Source: Maricaulis parjimensis (GTDB lineage Bacteria > Pseudomonadota > Alphaproteobacteria > Caulobacterales > Maricaulaceae). From it: DNA of 64,000 bases. Positions 45,053 through 54,428 of this stretch are shown here, one piece after another. A model generated the notes under the pieces. It was given only the letters and a program-made list of their open reading frames with translations, did not search any database and had not been told where the DNA came from. Each line of letters begins with the position of its first letter. Within the stretch, counting starts at the first letter, position 1. Position numbers and translations under genes: made by a program. The stretch covers positions 124,001 to 188,000 of the forward strand of contig NZ_JADOTT010000003.1 of the NCBI RefSeq assembly GCF_016817355.1. The letters are read 5' to 3'.

Positions 45053-45332
45053 GAGCGGGCTCCGTGCTCCGAGCATTTTCAGCAAAAGTGGAAACCGGTT
45101 TTGCGGTTCGAAAATGCGACCTTCAAAGACTCAACGGCGCACAGCGTCGTTGGAAGACTGAAGCGCGGGGGATGCGACGGAATGGGCCCGGGGTCAAGAT
45201 TGAGGGGTGCAGGGGAGGTATGCGGTGGATGGTGCAGGGCCCGATGCACACCCCCTCTCCCCCGCTGGGGAGAGGGTGGCGCGCAGCGCCGGGTGAGGGG
45301 CGCGCGGCAGGGCCGCGCAGGAAAATTCCGGC
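45053..45332. other. Intergenic region upstream of purB with palindromic repeat
   Basis: No gene is seen. It holds one copy of the GC-rich repeat (45248-45300). The purB promoter should lie here but I cannot point to clear boxes. Confidence 0.5.
45248..45300 (+). repeat. GC-rich palindromic repeat, copy C
   Basis: The order is CCCTCTCCCCC / GGGGAGAGGG, then GGTGGCGCGCAGCGCC and GGGTGAGGGG. It is the third copy of the family at 43599-43646 and 43685-43733, in the same orientation as copy A. Confidence 0.6.
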
Positions 45333-46100
45333 TCAAACCGATTTTTGATAACTCAGCTGTTCGGTCTTGATCCCGGCCCGTCTGTACCAGGCGGGCGTTT
45401 GGTCGTCGTTTTGCGTTCCCAACCATTCGAGATCGCGATTGACCCGTCCGGCATCGCGTTTGCGGTGATAGGCCTGGATCGATGTCCAGCTATCGATGTG
45501 GCGGCTCATTCCACTGGCATCGGTCACACCAAAGCGAAGGACCAGCCAGGTCTGGAAGAAGGGCTCTCCCCATCCCGATGGTGGGCCGGCATGCACCAGA
45601 CGGTAGCCGGCCACATACTGACCGGGCGTCTGAAGGCGGAAAGCCAGGTGAAAGGCCGTATAGAGAATCCAGCCGGGAAAGATCAGGCCGCCGGCCGAAG
45701 CCGTGTGCGCATGTCCCAGCACGCTCGCGGGGATGTCTCCGGATATCTGGAAGGAATTCAGCGCCAGGAGAATGATGAGGGCCGGCATGGCCAGAGCGGC
45801 ACTCATCAGGCTGATATCGACCACCGCCGCGATCAACCGCTGAGTGGTCGTGGCGGGCGCCAGGCGGGTTTCGGCCGGTTCAGCCGGGCGGCCGAGCCAG
45901 AGAAGGCCGACAGCCAGCAACAGGCTCACCGCATTGATCCTGTCCAGCTGCGCCAGAACAGGCTCCAGCACGCTGCGCTCCCAGCCGTCCAGATCGCGAT
46001 AGACATCCGATCCGGACAACCAGTTCAGGCCCACTGGCACAAGCCAGAGGGCTGGGGCCAGTCCGGCCAGCACAAAGCGGGGAAAGACGAATCCGGGCAT
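45333..46100 (-). CDS. RDD family membrane protein (1)
   Basis: A 255-residue protein with two N-terminal membrane segments (about 7-27 and 58-70), then an RDD-type domain with the start RLIAAVVDISLMSAALAMPALI and the later TPGQYVAGYRLV. RDD proteins are poorly understood; some act in ion exchange. It is the last gene of a same-strand run with the second RDD gene, the threonine-synthase-like gene and the amidohydrolase gene. Confidence 0.75.
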   Translation of the reverse strand: MPGFVFPRFVLAGLAPALWLVPVGLNWLSGSDVYRDLDGWERSVLEPVLAQLDRINAVSLLLAVGLLWLGRPAEPAETRLAPATTTQRLIAAVVDISLMSAALAMPALIILLALNSFQISGDIPASVLGHAHTASAGGLIFPGWILYTAFHLAFRLQTPGQYVAGYRLVHAGPPSGWGEPFFQTWLVLRFGVTDASGMSRHIDSWTSIQAYHRKRDAGRVNRDLEWLGTQNDDQTPAWYRRAGIKTEQLSYQKSV

Positions 46101-46167
46101 GCCGCATGATCACCCGTGCTGCGTGTTGATCAAGCGGGAAGGCGAGGTTTTGAATGCCGCCCCCTGA

Positions 46168-46812
46168 TCAGTCCGTGCTGATCGCCTCCACACCACTGAC
46201 CCGGTTCCACCAGGCCGGTTGGGCTTTCGGTGTAATCGCAAGAAGCAGGGTGAAGAAAGCACCGGCATGGGCAAGCATGGCCAAAACCGTATTTACGATC
46301 CCGGTCCTGATCGGGTTCTTCCGGGCTATGGTGCGATAACTCATGATCCTTTGGCCAAAACTGGCTTGACCGGTTGTAACGGACCGAACGCTCCGCACGA
46401 CAAGAGACAGCATCAAGATCGGCATCAGGGCCTGCACGCCGGTTGCGCTTGGATCCGGCAGGAGCAGGGCGATTGCGATCACGACCGGGGTGACAAGGAT
46501 TGACCAGGCCATCATGTCGAACACAAAGGCCCAAAAGCGCGTTGTGACGTTGACAGGAGTGGCCGGGAGGTCCGGCCCCTGTTGCAAGGGATACACCAGC
46601 AGTCCCGTCAGAAAGGCGATGCCGATCAGCGCATGGAACGTCAAAAGCGTAACGGGATCTGAAGTGGCGCTGGCACGAAACATCCCAGTCTGGATGAATT
46701 GCGGCAGCATTGCCGAAACCGGTGTCGCGATGCCCCAGAACATCCGGCGGGAATGACGCTGCTCACTGCCGGGAGTGCGGCCGCTCAGATAGGCCGGACT
46801 GGATTTCTTCAC
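46168..46812 (-). CDS. RDD family membrane protein (2)
   Basis: I start it at GTG 46812, which overlaps the threonine synthase stop by four bases. About 214 residues with four or five membrane segments. The RDD-like region contains RFWAFVFDMMAWSILVTPVV and FGQRIMSYRTI, corresponding to the G-(Q/K)-x-x-x-x-(Y/L)-R motif. It appears distantly related to the next gene downstream. Function unknown; translational coupling suggests co-expression with the enzyme. Confidence 0.7.
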   Translation of the reverse strand: MKKSSPAYLSGRTPGSEQRHSRRMFWGIATPVSAMLPQFIQTGMFRASATSDPVTLLTFHALIGIAFLTGLLVYPLQQGPDLPATPVNVTTRFWAFVFDMMAWSILVTPVVIAIALLLPDPSATGVQALMPILMLSLVVRSVRSVTTGQASFGQRIMSYRTIARKNPIRTGIVNTVLAMLAHAGAFFTLLLAITPKAQPAWWNRVSGVEAISTD

Positions 46813-48032
46813 ATCGCCCCCCAATCCACATCCCCATGCCGGTCCAGCGTCACCGCCCCGTCCGGCATCGCGTACTTCAACCCCGATCCGCAATTGAACA
46901 GCACGCATTCTGCGTCGCGGGCGACCAGCCCATCCCCCATCGCCTTTTCCATCGCGGCCAGCGTTGCGGCGCCTTCGGGGCAGAGCAACAAACCATCCTC
47001 ACGCGCGCACCGCGTCCGGGCGGTTTCGATCGCCTCTTCCGATACCGCCAGGGCCGCGCCGCCGCTGTCGCGGACGGCATCCAGGATCAGGAAATCGCCG
47101 ATCGCCTTGGGCACGCGAATGCCCATGGCCGCCGTCTTGGCGTCCATCCATTCATCGGCATGGCGGGCGCCGTCCTCGTAAGCCTTCACGATCGGCGCAC
47201 AGCCCTCGGCCTGGACGGCGAACATTTTGGGGCGTTCCGATCCGATCCAGCCGAGCTTTTCTATCTCGTCGAAGGCCTTCCACATGCCAATCAGGCCGGT
47301 GCCGCCGCCGGTCGGGTAGAAGATGGCGTCGGGCACGCGCCAGCCCAGCTGGGCGGCGAGTTCCAGTCCCATCGTCTTCTTGCCCTCGATCCGGTAGGGC
47401 TCCTTCAGCGTGGAGACGTCAAACCAGCCCATCTTGTCCTTGCCCGCGCCCACCAGGGCACCGCAATGATGGATGAAGCCGTTGACCTTGAAGACCTTGG
47501 CGCCCTGCAGCGCCATTTCGCGCAGATTGGCCTCCGGCGTGTCCTCGGGGGCAAAGCAATAGCTCTCCATCCCCATCCGGCTGGCATAGGCCGACATGGC
47601 CGCACCGGCATTGCCATTGGTCGGCATGGCCAGGCGCTTGATCCCGAAAGAGTGCGCCATCGCCACGGCGAGGGCGAGGCCGCGCGCCTTGAACGAGCCG
47701 GTCGGCAGCCGCCCCTCATCCTTCACCCAGACCCTGCCCGTCGCGCCCGACGCCTTGCCCGTGGCTGGTACATCGATCAGCGGCGTATCCAGTTCGCCTA
47801 GAGCGCAGACATCCGCATCATCCGCCACCGGCAAAAGCTCACGCCATTTCCAGAAACCGCCCTCGCGCGCCCAGACCGCGTCCCGGTCCGTTGCGGCCTT
47901 GACCGCCTCCAGATCATAGCGCGCCAGCAGCGGCTTGCCCGCACTTGAGAGATTGTGCGGATGGCCGGTCTCATACCGCTCCCCGGTCTCGGAACAGTCC
48001 AGATGCGTGAAATAATTCGAATAGGCTGACAT
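46809..48032 (-). CDS. Threonine synthase-like PLP-dependent enzyme
   Basis: A 407-residue fold-type II PLP enzyme. The PLP lysine is Lys115 in TGSFKARG, with the phosphate-binding loop YPTGGGTGLIG near residue 240. The N-terminus (LDCSETGERYE) resembles the short metal-site-like start of the ThrC group, so it most likely converts phosphohomoserine to threonine, though diaminopropionate- or serine-type lyases look similar. It follows the amidohydrolase gene with no gap and couples to an RDD gene. Confidence 0.8.
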   Translation of the reverse strand: MSAYSNYFTHLDCSETGERYETGHPHNLSSAGKPLLARYDLEAVKAATDRDAVWAREGGFWKWRELLPVADDADVCALGELDTPLIDVPATGKASGATGRVWVKDEGRLPTGSFKARGLALAVAMAHSFGIKRLAMPTNGNAGAAMSAYASRMGMESYCFAPEDTPEANLREMALQGAKVFKVNGFIHHCGALVGAGKDKMGWFDVSTLKEPYRIEGKKTMGLELAAQLGWRVPDAIFYPTGGGTGLIGMWKAFDEIEKLGWIGSERPKMFAVQAEGCAPIVKAYEDGARHADEWMDAKTAAMGIRVPKAIGDFLILDAVRDSGGAALAVSEEAIETARTRCAREDGLLLCPEGAATLAAMEKAMGDGLVARDAECVLFNCGSGLKYAMPDGAVTLDRHGDVDWGAM

Positions 48033-49817
48033 CTAGTCCTCGGTCTCATTCGGGGTTGAAAGCGTGATCTGGCCCCAGATGGCGGCCAGGGCCAAGCGCA
48101 GATTGCGCAAGGACCAGGGCCGGGTGTCGATCCGGCGGCCGGCGACCCAGGTTCCGATCACCTCAGCCCGCTCACCGGCTTCAATCGCTGTCACCGGGTC
48201 CCGGTCGAACCAGGTCAGGTCCGCCCGCTTGCCAATCTCCAGCGTGCCGATCTCGTCTTCCAGCTGCAGCTGGGTGGCAGCACCCCGTGACATAAAAATA
48301 AGCGATGTTTGCGCGTCGATGGCACGGCCGATCACCGATCCTTCTCGCGCTGTTCGATCAACGGGAAGCGCCATCACCCGCATCGCATCAATCGCGGAAG
48401 CCGGGTGGTCGCCATGGATTGTCACGACGGCTCCAGCCTCAACGGCTTGGGCAATCGGCATGTAGCGCGCGGCCCGTTCCGAACCGAACATATCGGCCAG
48501 CCGATGGCCGTAATTGCCGATATGGTCCGGGAAAAAGCCCAGAGAAACCGACAGGTTACCGGCCTGCTCGATCTGCTCCGGTGTGATCAGGGCGAGATGC
48601 TCCATGCGGTGCATCTGGGTGTGGGACGGGTCCGCGCTGCGGGCCTGGGCGATGGCCTCCAGAGCCGTTTGCACCGCCCGTTCCCCCTGGGCATGGAAAG
48701 CCACTTGCTCGCCACGCTGATGGGCGGCCAGGGTGAGGGCGCGAATCTGCTCTTCCGGCATGGATAAGGGCGCCATCCAGCCGGGCTCCAGATGCAGGAC
48801 ATCCCGGTTGAAATCCGTGTTTTCATAGGGTTCGGCCGTCGCTGCGCCGCCGGTGAAGGGCGAGCCATCCACCCACATCTTGATCCCGGCGAAGCGTCGG
48901 ATCGCCACGTCCGGATCGCTGCCGTCGAACAGGGCGCGGCCGCGCTCGGCGTCCTGTGGTGCCGTGTAGAGCACGGTGTTGAGCGAGGGCATATCGCCGC
49001 CCGCCGCCGCGCGCAGCACGCCCAGCGGATCCTCCGCCCGTCCCACGAGCGAGGCGATACCAATGGTCGTATAGCCAGCCCGCGCATAGCGGTCATATTC
49101 CGCTGCCAGCAACCAGGTCAGGGCGGGGTCCGACGCGCCCGGAATGGCATCCATCAGCGAGCGCACGGCATTCACCTCGACGAGACGTCCGGTCAGCGCG
49201 CCCGCCTCATCCCGCTCGAAATAGCCGTCATGCGGGTCCGGCGTTTCGCGTGTGATCCCGGCGGCTTGCAGGGCCGCGCTATTGGCAAAGGCCTCGTGCA
49301 TCATCTGGGTCAGGATCACCAGCGGGCGGTCCGGTGAGAGGGCATCCATTTCCTGAAGGCTCGGCGGGGTCAGCCCGTCCAGCATGACCGGGTCCCAGCC
49401 AAAAGCGATGCTCCAAGGCGAGGGCCCCGGATGGGCCACGCCCTCCGCGATCGCGTCCATGATCGCGTCTCGTGTGCTGTAGCGTGTGCCGGAGATATCA
49501 ATCGCCGTGGAGAGCAGGGCCGAGGCCAGTGGATGCGTGTGCGGCTCGATCAGGCCCGGCGTCAGCGTGCCGCCGTCCAGGTCCACCCGCGCCACCAGCC
49601 AGGGCGCTTGCGCCAGCACCTCATCCCGCGACCCCAGCGCCACAATCCGCCCGTCACGCACATGCATCGCCTCCACGATCCCGGCCCCGGACATCGTCCG
49701 GATTTCCCCGTTCAGGAAAACCAGGTCCCGCGGGGATTGCGGCGTGTGAGCGAGGCCGGTGAAGACACCGATGAGGAGGGCCAGAAGTCCGGCCAAGCCA
49801 AGGAGAATCCGTTTCAT
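48033..49817 (-). CDS. Amidohydrolase (YtcJ-like, metal-dependent)
   Basis: A 594-residue protein with an N-terminal membrane anchor or signal (residues 4-22) and an amidohydrolase-3 fold. The metal-binding HxH is in EPHTHPLASAL, AFHAQGERAV carries a conserved His, and VTIHGDHPASAID is near the C-terminal Asp-containing loop. Family members hydrolyse amides or formamides; substrate unknown. Its stop is directly next to the threonine-synthase start. Confidence 0.85.
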   Translation of the reverse strand: MKRILLGLAGLLALLIGVFTGLAHTPQSPRDLVFLNGEIRTMSGAGIVEAMHVRDGRIVALGSRDEVLAQAPWLVARVDLDGGTLTPGLIEPHTHPLASALLSTAIDISGTRYSTRDAIMDAIAEGVAHPGPSPWSIAFGWDPVMLDGLTPPSLQEMDALSPDRPLVILTQMMHEAFANSAALQAAGITRETPDPHDGYFERDEAGALTGRLVEVNAVRSLMDAIPGASDPALTWLLAAEYDRYARAGYTTIGIASLVGRAEDPLGVLRAAAGGDMPSLNTVLYTAPQDAERGRALFDGSDPDVAIRRFAGIKMWVDGSPFTGGAATAEPYENTDFNRDVLHLEPGWMAPLSMPEEQIRALTLAAHQRGEQVAFHAQGERAVQTALEAIAQARSADPSHTQMHRMEHLALITPEQIEQAGNLSVSLGFFPDHIGNYGHRLADMFGSERAARYMPIAQAVEAGAVVTIHGDHPASAIDAMRVMALPVDRTAREGSVIGRAIDAQTSLIFMSRGAATQLQLEDEIGTLEIGKRADLTWFDRDPVTAIEAGERAEVIGTWVAGRRIDTRPWSLRNLRLALAAIWGQITLSTPNETED

Positions 49818-49826
49818 CTCCCCAGC

Positions 49827-50507
49827 CTACATCAACCCCAACGTCTTGAAACTCGCCGTATTCTCCCGGCCGATCACCAGATGGTCGTGGACCACGATTT
49901 CAAAGGGCTGACAGATCTCCATCAGGGAGCGGGTCATCTCGATATCAGCCTGGCTCGGCGTGGCATCACCGGAGGGGTGATTGTGCACCAGGATGAGGGC
50001 AGAGGCCTCATGGGCAAGGGCGCGTTTGACGACTTCGCGCGGATAGACCGGGGCGTGGTCGATCGTGCCGCGGCCCAGAACTTCGTCGGCGATCAGCTTG
50101 TTCTTGCGGTCCAGGAAGAGCACGCGGAACTCCTCCGTCGTCGCGTGTTGCATGGCGGTGCGGCAGTAATTGATTAGCGCCGACCATGACGCGATCAGCG
50201 GCCGGCCGATCACCTGTTCGCGCGCCAGACGCTCTGACAGCGCCTTGATCAGTTTGAGCTCTGCGGCCGTCTTTTCCGAGACGCCCTTCACTTCGACCAA
50301 TTGCTCGATCGGGGCCGAGGCGACCCCGCCCAGATCCCCGAAGCGGGCGATCAGGTCCTTGGCGATGGGCTTGGTGTCGCGCCGCGGAATGCAGCGGAAG
50401 AGGTAGAGTTCCAGCAGCTCATAATCGTGAAGTGCCAAACCACCCGCTGAGGTTAGCTTTTCGCGCAGCCGGTCCCGGTGACCTGTATGCGGCGCGAGCT
50501 CCGGCAT
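49827..50507 (-). CDS. radC: RadC family protein (JAB/MPN domain)
   Basis: A 226-residue RadC-like protein with an N-terminal helix-hairpin region and a JAMM metalloprotease-like domain: HNHPSGDATPSQAD, with a conserved upstream Glu region. Despite the name, no DNA-repair role is proven. It sits downstream of map on the same strand with only three bases between them. Confidence 0.93.
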   Translation of the reverse strand: MPELAPHTGHRDRLREKLTSAGGLALHDYELLELYLFRCIPRRDTKPIAKDLIARFGDLGGVASAPIEQLVEVKGVSEKTAAELKLIKALSERLAREQVIGRPLIASWSALINYCRTAMQHATTEEFRVLFLDRKNKLIADEVLGRGTIDHAPVYPREVVKRALAHEASALILVHNHPSGDATPSQADIEMTRSLMEICQPFEIVVHDHLVIGRENTASFKTLGLM

Positions 50508-50510
50508 GGA

Positions 50511-51374
50511 TCAGATATTGTAGGGGGGCTTGTGCAGGCCCTTGGGGGAAGTGGTGAAAATCTCCACCCCGTCCTCGGTGACACCCACGGAATGCTCGAA
50601 CTGGGCGGAAAGGGATTTGTCCCGCGTCACCGCCGTCCAGCCATCGGAAAGAACTTTCACATCCGGCCGGCCCAGATTGAGCATGGGTTCGACCGTGAAG
50701 AACATGCCCGGCTTGAGTTCCGGACCTTCACCATGCTCGCCGAAATGCAGCACATTCGGGCTGTCATGGAAGTTCTGGCCCAGGCCATGACCGCAGAAAT
50801 CGCGAACGATGGAACAGCGGCGGGCCTCGGCATATTCCTGGATGATCGCCCCGATCGTGCCCAGCGTGACGCCCGGCTTGATCGCATTGATCCCGGCCAT
50901 CATGGCCTCATAGGTCGTGTCGACCAGGATTTCGGCTTTCCGCTTGGGTTCGCCGGCAATGTACATGCGGCTCGTATCGCCGTGCCAGCCATCCACGATC
51001 ACCGTCACATCGATATTGACGATATCGCCATTCTTCAGCGGTTTTGGACCGGGAATGCCGTGACAGACGACATGGTTGATCGAGGTGCACAGCGAGTGCC
51101 GGTAACCGCGGTAGAAGAGCGTGGCCGGCGTCGAGCCATGGTCGAACGCATATTCGCGGGCCAGGCGGTCCAGATACTCCGTCGTGACGCCCGGCTTCAC
51201 TTCCGCCGCCATGAGATCGAGGATTTCAGCGGCCAGCCGGCCAGCCTTGCGCATGCCGGCAAAGCCTTCCGGGCCATGCAGTTTGATACGGCCATCGCGC
51301 GGGGCGGAAGCGGCCGTGTCGTCACTCACGATTTCATAGGCAGTCGTCAAAGCAATCGTCCTTGTTTGACCCAT
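50511..51374 (-). CDS. map: Methionine aminopeptidase type I
   Basis: A 287-residue enzyme that removes the N-terminal Met from new proteins. The ligands are visible: His in SINHVVCHG, Asp in NIDVTVIVDGWHGDTSRMY, His in CGHGLGQNFHDSPNV, Glu in FFTVEPML and Glu/His in QFEHSV. Its N-terminal extension of about 25 residues is slightly longer than usual; the start could be internal. A stem-loop lies just upstream on the same strand, ending the M28 gene. Confidence 0.95.
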   Translation of the reverse strand: MGQTRTIALTTAYEIVSDDTAASAPRDGRIKLHGPEGFAGMRKAGRLAAEILDLMAAEVKPGVTTEYLDRLAREYAFDHGSTPATLFYRGYRHSLCTSINHVVCHGIPGPKPLKNGDIVNIDVTVIVDGWHGDTSRMYIAGEPKRKAEILVDTTYEAMMAGINAIKPGVTLGTIGAIIQEYAEARRCSIVRDFCGHGLGQNFHDSPNVLHFGEHGEGPELKPGMFFTVEPMLNLGRPDVKVLSDGWTAVTRDKSLSAQFEHSVGVTEDGVEIFTTSPKGLHKPPYNI

Positions 51375-51380
51375 ATATAC

Positions 51381-51411
51381 AAAAGCGCGCGCCGTTTGGA
51401 ACGGCGCGCGC
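51381..51411 (-). terminator. Rho-independent terminator after the M28 peptidase gene
   Basis: A 12-bp perfect stem (GCGCGCGCCGTT with AACGGCGCGCGC), loop TGG, then TTTT on the minus strand. It ends the 51438 gene before map. The stem is very GC-rich and the T-run short. Confidence 0.75.
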
Positions 51412-51437
51412 CTGCATTTTGTTCATTGGGCCTGACG

Positions 51438-53114
51438 CTATTCGGCGTCCTGGCCGAACAGGTTTCCGAAGAAGCTGTCCTCATTCCAGGCCGGAAGCTC
51501 GTCACTATCCGCGATTTCCCGGGCGATCATGTAGTTGATATTGGCAAATTTCGCGCCCTGATCGAACAGGACTTCCAGCTCGCCATCCAGCTGATCGGTC
51601 TGGGTGTGGTAGTGGGTGTTGAGGAAGCCCATGAAGCCTTCGCCCTCATCCCAGCGCGGGTCCGGAGAGGAGAAGCCGGTCATCAGGAAGAGTGACGGCA
51701 CGCCCTGACGCACGAAATTATAGTGGTCGGAGCGCACGAAGAGGGATTGTTCCGGCAGCGGGTCTTCGCTGACGGCAATGCCCAGGCGGGCGGCTGCGCG
51801 CGTCGCGATCGGGCCCAGATTGGAGTGGTTGGCACCAAAGGCGACCACGTCGGCGAAATCATAGACGATCACCGGCATGTCGAGGTTCACATTGGCGACA
51901 ATCTGGTCGGCCGGAACCGTCGGGTTGCGGGCATAATGCTCCGAACCCAGCAGGCCCTTTTCTTCGGCGGCCAGGGCCACGAAGACGACCGAACGGCGCG
52001 GAGCGCCTTCTTCCAGGAAGGTGCGGGCCGTTTCCAGCATGATGGAAACGCCGGACGCATTGTCCACGGCACCATTGCAGATCGCATCCTCATCATCGGA
52101 GGAGCGGCAGGCACCGCTGGCGCGCATGTCGTCATCGATGTGACCGATATGGTCCAGGTGCGCCGTCAGCACGACATATTCATCGGCCAGTTCCGGGTCC
52201 GTGCCGCGGATCATGCCGACCACATTCGGGTCGGTGAAGGGCTCGGACAGGGTCCGCTGGCGCATGGTCACCGTATGCGGGAGTTCAAAGCGCGGATAGG
52301 TCGGCTCGTCGGCTTCCATGGCCGCCTGAACCTCTTCCAGGCTCATTTCGGCGCCCTCGAACAGACGGGCCGAGAGTTCGGCGCTGGTATTGGCCGAGAC
52401 CTGGACCTGGTCATAGCCGGACGGGCCGGTGGCCACGGTCAGACGCGTGCTGGGACGGCTGCCGAAGTTTTCGACAATGCCGGCCAGGCGTTCATCGGAC
52501 CAGCTGGTCAGACCAATCATGCCGATCGCGCCATGGGCGGCGGCGACATTGCGCTTGGTCGTGCTTGAGCCATGGTGGGCGCGCTCTTCGGACAGGCCTT
52601 CAAAGACCTCGCCCGGCACGCCGCCCATCACGACGACGATCTTGCCCTCGACATCCAGGCCTTCATAGTCGTCATGACCGCGATTGGCAGCCGAGATGCC
52701 ATAGCCCACAAAGACCAGCTCGCCGGTCACTTCCGCTTCCAGCACGGACGGGTTGGTCGAGACCATCACGCTATTGCCATGGGCAAAGGTTTCGCCGTCC
52801 AGGGTGAACTGGTTGTAGTCCGCGTCAGCCGTCACATCCTGCATCGGCACGTCGGCGAAATATCCGCCATCCTGACCCGCCGGCTCGAGGCCCAGCAGGC
52901 GCATTTGAGAGGCGACATAGTTCGCCGCGATCTCATAACCGTCAGAGCCGGCATCGCGGCCCTGCATATAGTCCGATGCCAGGAAGCGGATATGGGCTTC
53001 GATATTCGTCGAGCTCACATCCGGAACGAAGGGCGCGTCGGCGGCGGTGTCAGTCGTTTCACCCTGACACGCAACGAGCGCGAGGCCGGCCAGTGCCGGA
53101 ACCAGATACTTCAT
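51438..53114 (-). CDS. M28 family zinc peptidase lipoprotein (2)
   Basis: A 558-residue exported peptidase with a lipoprotein signal (lipobox LVAC). A PA-like domain (about residues 110-215, VTGELVFVGYGISA) is followed by the M28 core. Metal ligands: TAHLDHIG, GAVDNASGVSI, AAEEKGLLGS, NLDMPVIV and NTHYHTQTDQ. There is one Cys pair in ACRSSDDEDAIC. It likely trims peptides outside the cytoplasm. Distinct in length from the 34926 gene. Confidence 0.92.
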   Translation of the reverse strand: MKYLVPALAGLALVACQGETTDTAADAPFVPDVSSTNIEAHIRFLASDYMQGRDAGSDGYEIAANYVASQMRLLGLEPAGQDGGYFADVPMQDVTADADYNQFTLDGETFAHGNSVMVSTNPSVLEAEVTGELVFVGYGISAANRGHDDYEGLDVEGKIVVVMGGVPGEVFEGLSEERAHHGSSTTKRNVAAAHGAIGMIGLTSWSDERLAGIVENFGSRPSTRLTVATGPSGYDQVQVSANTSAELSARLFEGAEMSLEEVQAAMEADEPTYPRFELPHTVTMRQRTLSEPFTDPNVVGMIRGTDPELADEYVVLTAHLDHIGHIDDDMRASGACRSSDDEDAICNGAVDNASGVSIMLETARTFLEEGAPRRSVVFVALAAEEKGLLGSEHYARNPTVPADQIVANVNLDMPVIVYDFADVVAFGANHSNLGPIATRAAARLGIAVSEDPLPEQSLFVRSDHYNFVRQGVPSLFLMTGFSSPDPRWDEGEGFMGFLNTHYHTQTDQLDGELEVLFDQGAKFANINYMIAREIADSDELPAWNEDSFFGNLFGQDAE

Positions 53115-53192
53115 GAAGGCCTCCCCCTAAGAGGTACAAAAAATCCTCGCGGACTATAGGCCTGGCAGGCGGGGGCACAATGTTACGGGAGA

Positions 53193-53657
53193 TTAATCTG
53201 CAGCGGCGAGGGCTTCGGCGACCTCGGGCAGAACCGAATAATGTTCCTGGAAAATTGGCGTCATGCGCGCCGGACGTCCCGTGGATAGCTGAAAACACAC
53301 AACTTTCGTCAGTGCGCGGAAGACGGTGACACCATCGCTCACGCGGCGGAACTGGTAGCGGCGTTCCGCACGCAGCCGCCGGTCCGACTGGGTGATCCAG
53401 ACCGCACATTCCAGCTCATCGCCGACATGGACATGGCCCAGATAGTCCGCCTCGGTCCGGATGATGGCGATGCCCCGGTCTTCATCGCCGCAGGCTTCCA
53501 TGGAATAGCCCTTGGAAAACCAGTGCGTCCACGCGGCCTCGTCGGCCCATTCCAGATAGCGGGCATTATTGGCGTGGCCGAAGGCATCCATCGCCGCCTC
53601 GGTCACGGTGACGCGGTGGATATAGGGGGAGGGCAGGTCCCAATCGCTGTCCGCCAT
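53193..53657 (-). CDS. Acyl-CoA thioesterase (4HBT hot-dog fold)
   Basis: A 154-residue protein with the hot-dog pattern: VTEAAMDAFGHANNARYLEWADEAAWTHW (the D-x-x-G-H-x-N motif), then DELECAVWITQSDRRLRAERRYQF. It probably cleaves acyl-CoA esters. sfsA lies just upstream on the same strand, with five bases between, so they may be co-transcribed. Confidence 0.85.
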   Translation of the reverse strand: MADSDWDLPSPYIHRVTVTEAAMDAFGHANNARYLEWADEAAWTHWFSKGYSMEACGDEDRGIAIIRTEADYLGHVHVGDELECAVWITQSDRRLRAERRYQFRRVSDGVTVFRALTKVVCFQLSTGRPARMTPIFQEHYSVLPEVAEALAAAD

Positions 53658-53661
53658 GGCT

Positions 53662-54363
53662 TTAAAGCTCCACTGTCATCGGCTTGGTCACTGTGATGCC
53701 GTCCGTCGAGACATCACAGGCATAGGCCAGCACGTCCACCCCGGCCTTGGCGGCATCGCGCAGGGCCTGGGCATAGACCGGATCCGTGTCTTCTGCCGGG
53801 CGCAGCGTGTGGCAGTCATTGCGCTGGACGATGAAGAGCTGCACCGCCCGGTCACCCTGGGAAACCTGGTTGCTCAACTCGCCCAGATGCTTGGCACCGC
53901 GGCTCGTCACCCCGTCCGGGAATTCCGCAATCCCGACACCGCGCTGCCAGTGGACATTCTTGATCTCCACCCAGCAATTGCGCCGCCCTTCGCTTTCCAG
54001 CAGGAGGTCGATGCGGGAATTCTCACCATATTTCACTTCCCGGCGCAGACTGTCATAGCCGGTCAGCTCGGCGATCACGCCGGCTTTCACGGCCTCTTCC
54101 GCCAGGGCATTGGCGGTATTCGGCAGCGCGCCGATGATCGTGCCCTCGGCCTCCACCAACTCCCAAGTGTATTTCAGCTTGCGCTTGGGATTGTCCGATC
54201 TGGACAACCAGACTTTCAGGCCCGGCTCCTTGATGCCGGTCATGGCGCCGGTATTGGCGCAATGGGCGGTCACGGTCTCGCCGTTCTCCAGCACCACATC
54301 GGCGAAGAAGCGCTTATAGCGTTTGACCAGCTGGCCGGGGATGAGTTCGGTCGGAAATTTCAT
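53662..54363 (-). CDS. sfsA: Sugar fermentation stimulation protein SfsA
   Basis: A 233-residue SfsA homologue. The conserved N-terminus KRYKRFFADVVLENGETVTAHCANTG and the nuclease-like VEIKNVHW and FPDGVTSRGAKHL stretches fit the family, thought to be a nucleic-acid-binding or nuclease-fold protein. The role is unproven. The thioesterase gene follows directly. Confidence 0.92.
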   Translation of the reverse strand: MKFPTELIPGQLVKRYKRFFADVVLENGETVTAHCANTGAMTGIKEPGLKVWLSRSDNPKRKLKYTWELVEAEGTIIGALPNTANALAEEAVKAGVIAELTGYDSLRREVKYGENSRIDLLLESEGRRNCWVEIKNVHWQRGVGIAEFPDGVTSRGAKHLGELSNQVSQGDRAVQLFIVQRNDCHTLRPAEDTDPVYAQALRDAAKAGVDVLAYACDVSTDGITVTKPMTVEL

Positions 54364-54428
54364 GGCTTGGACTTCTTTGCTTTCGCCTCATATACCCGGG
54401 TTTAGATGTCGTTTGAGGGGTAAATCAC

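Noticed and set aside
43451-45332. CRISPR array or integron in the repeat-bearing gaps
   Set aside because: The repeats are few, palindromic, unevenly spaced and in both orientations, with no spacers of constant length and no cas or integrase gene.
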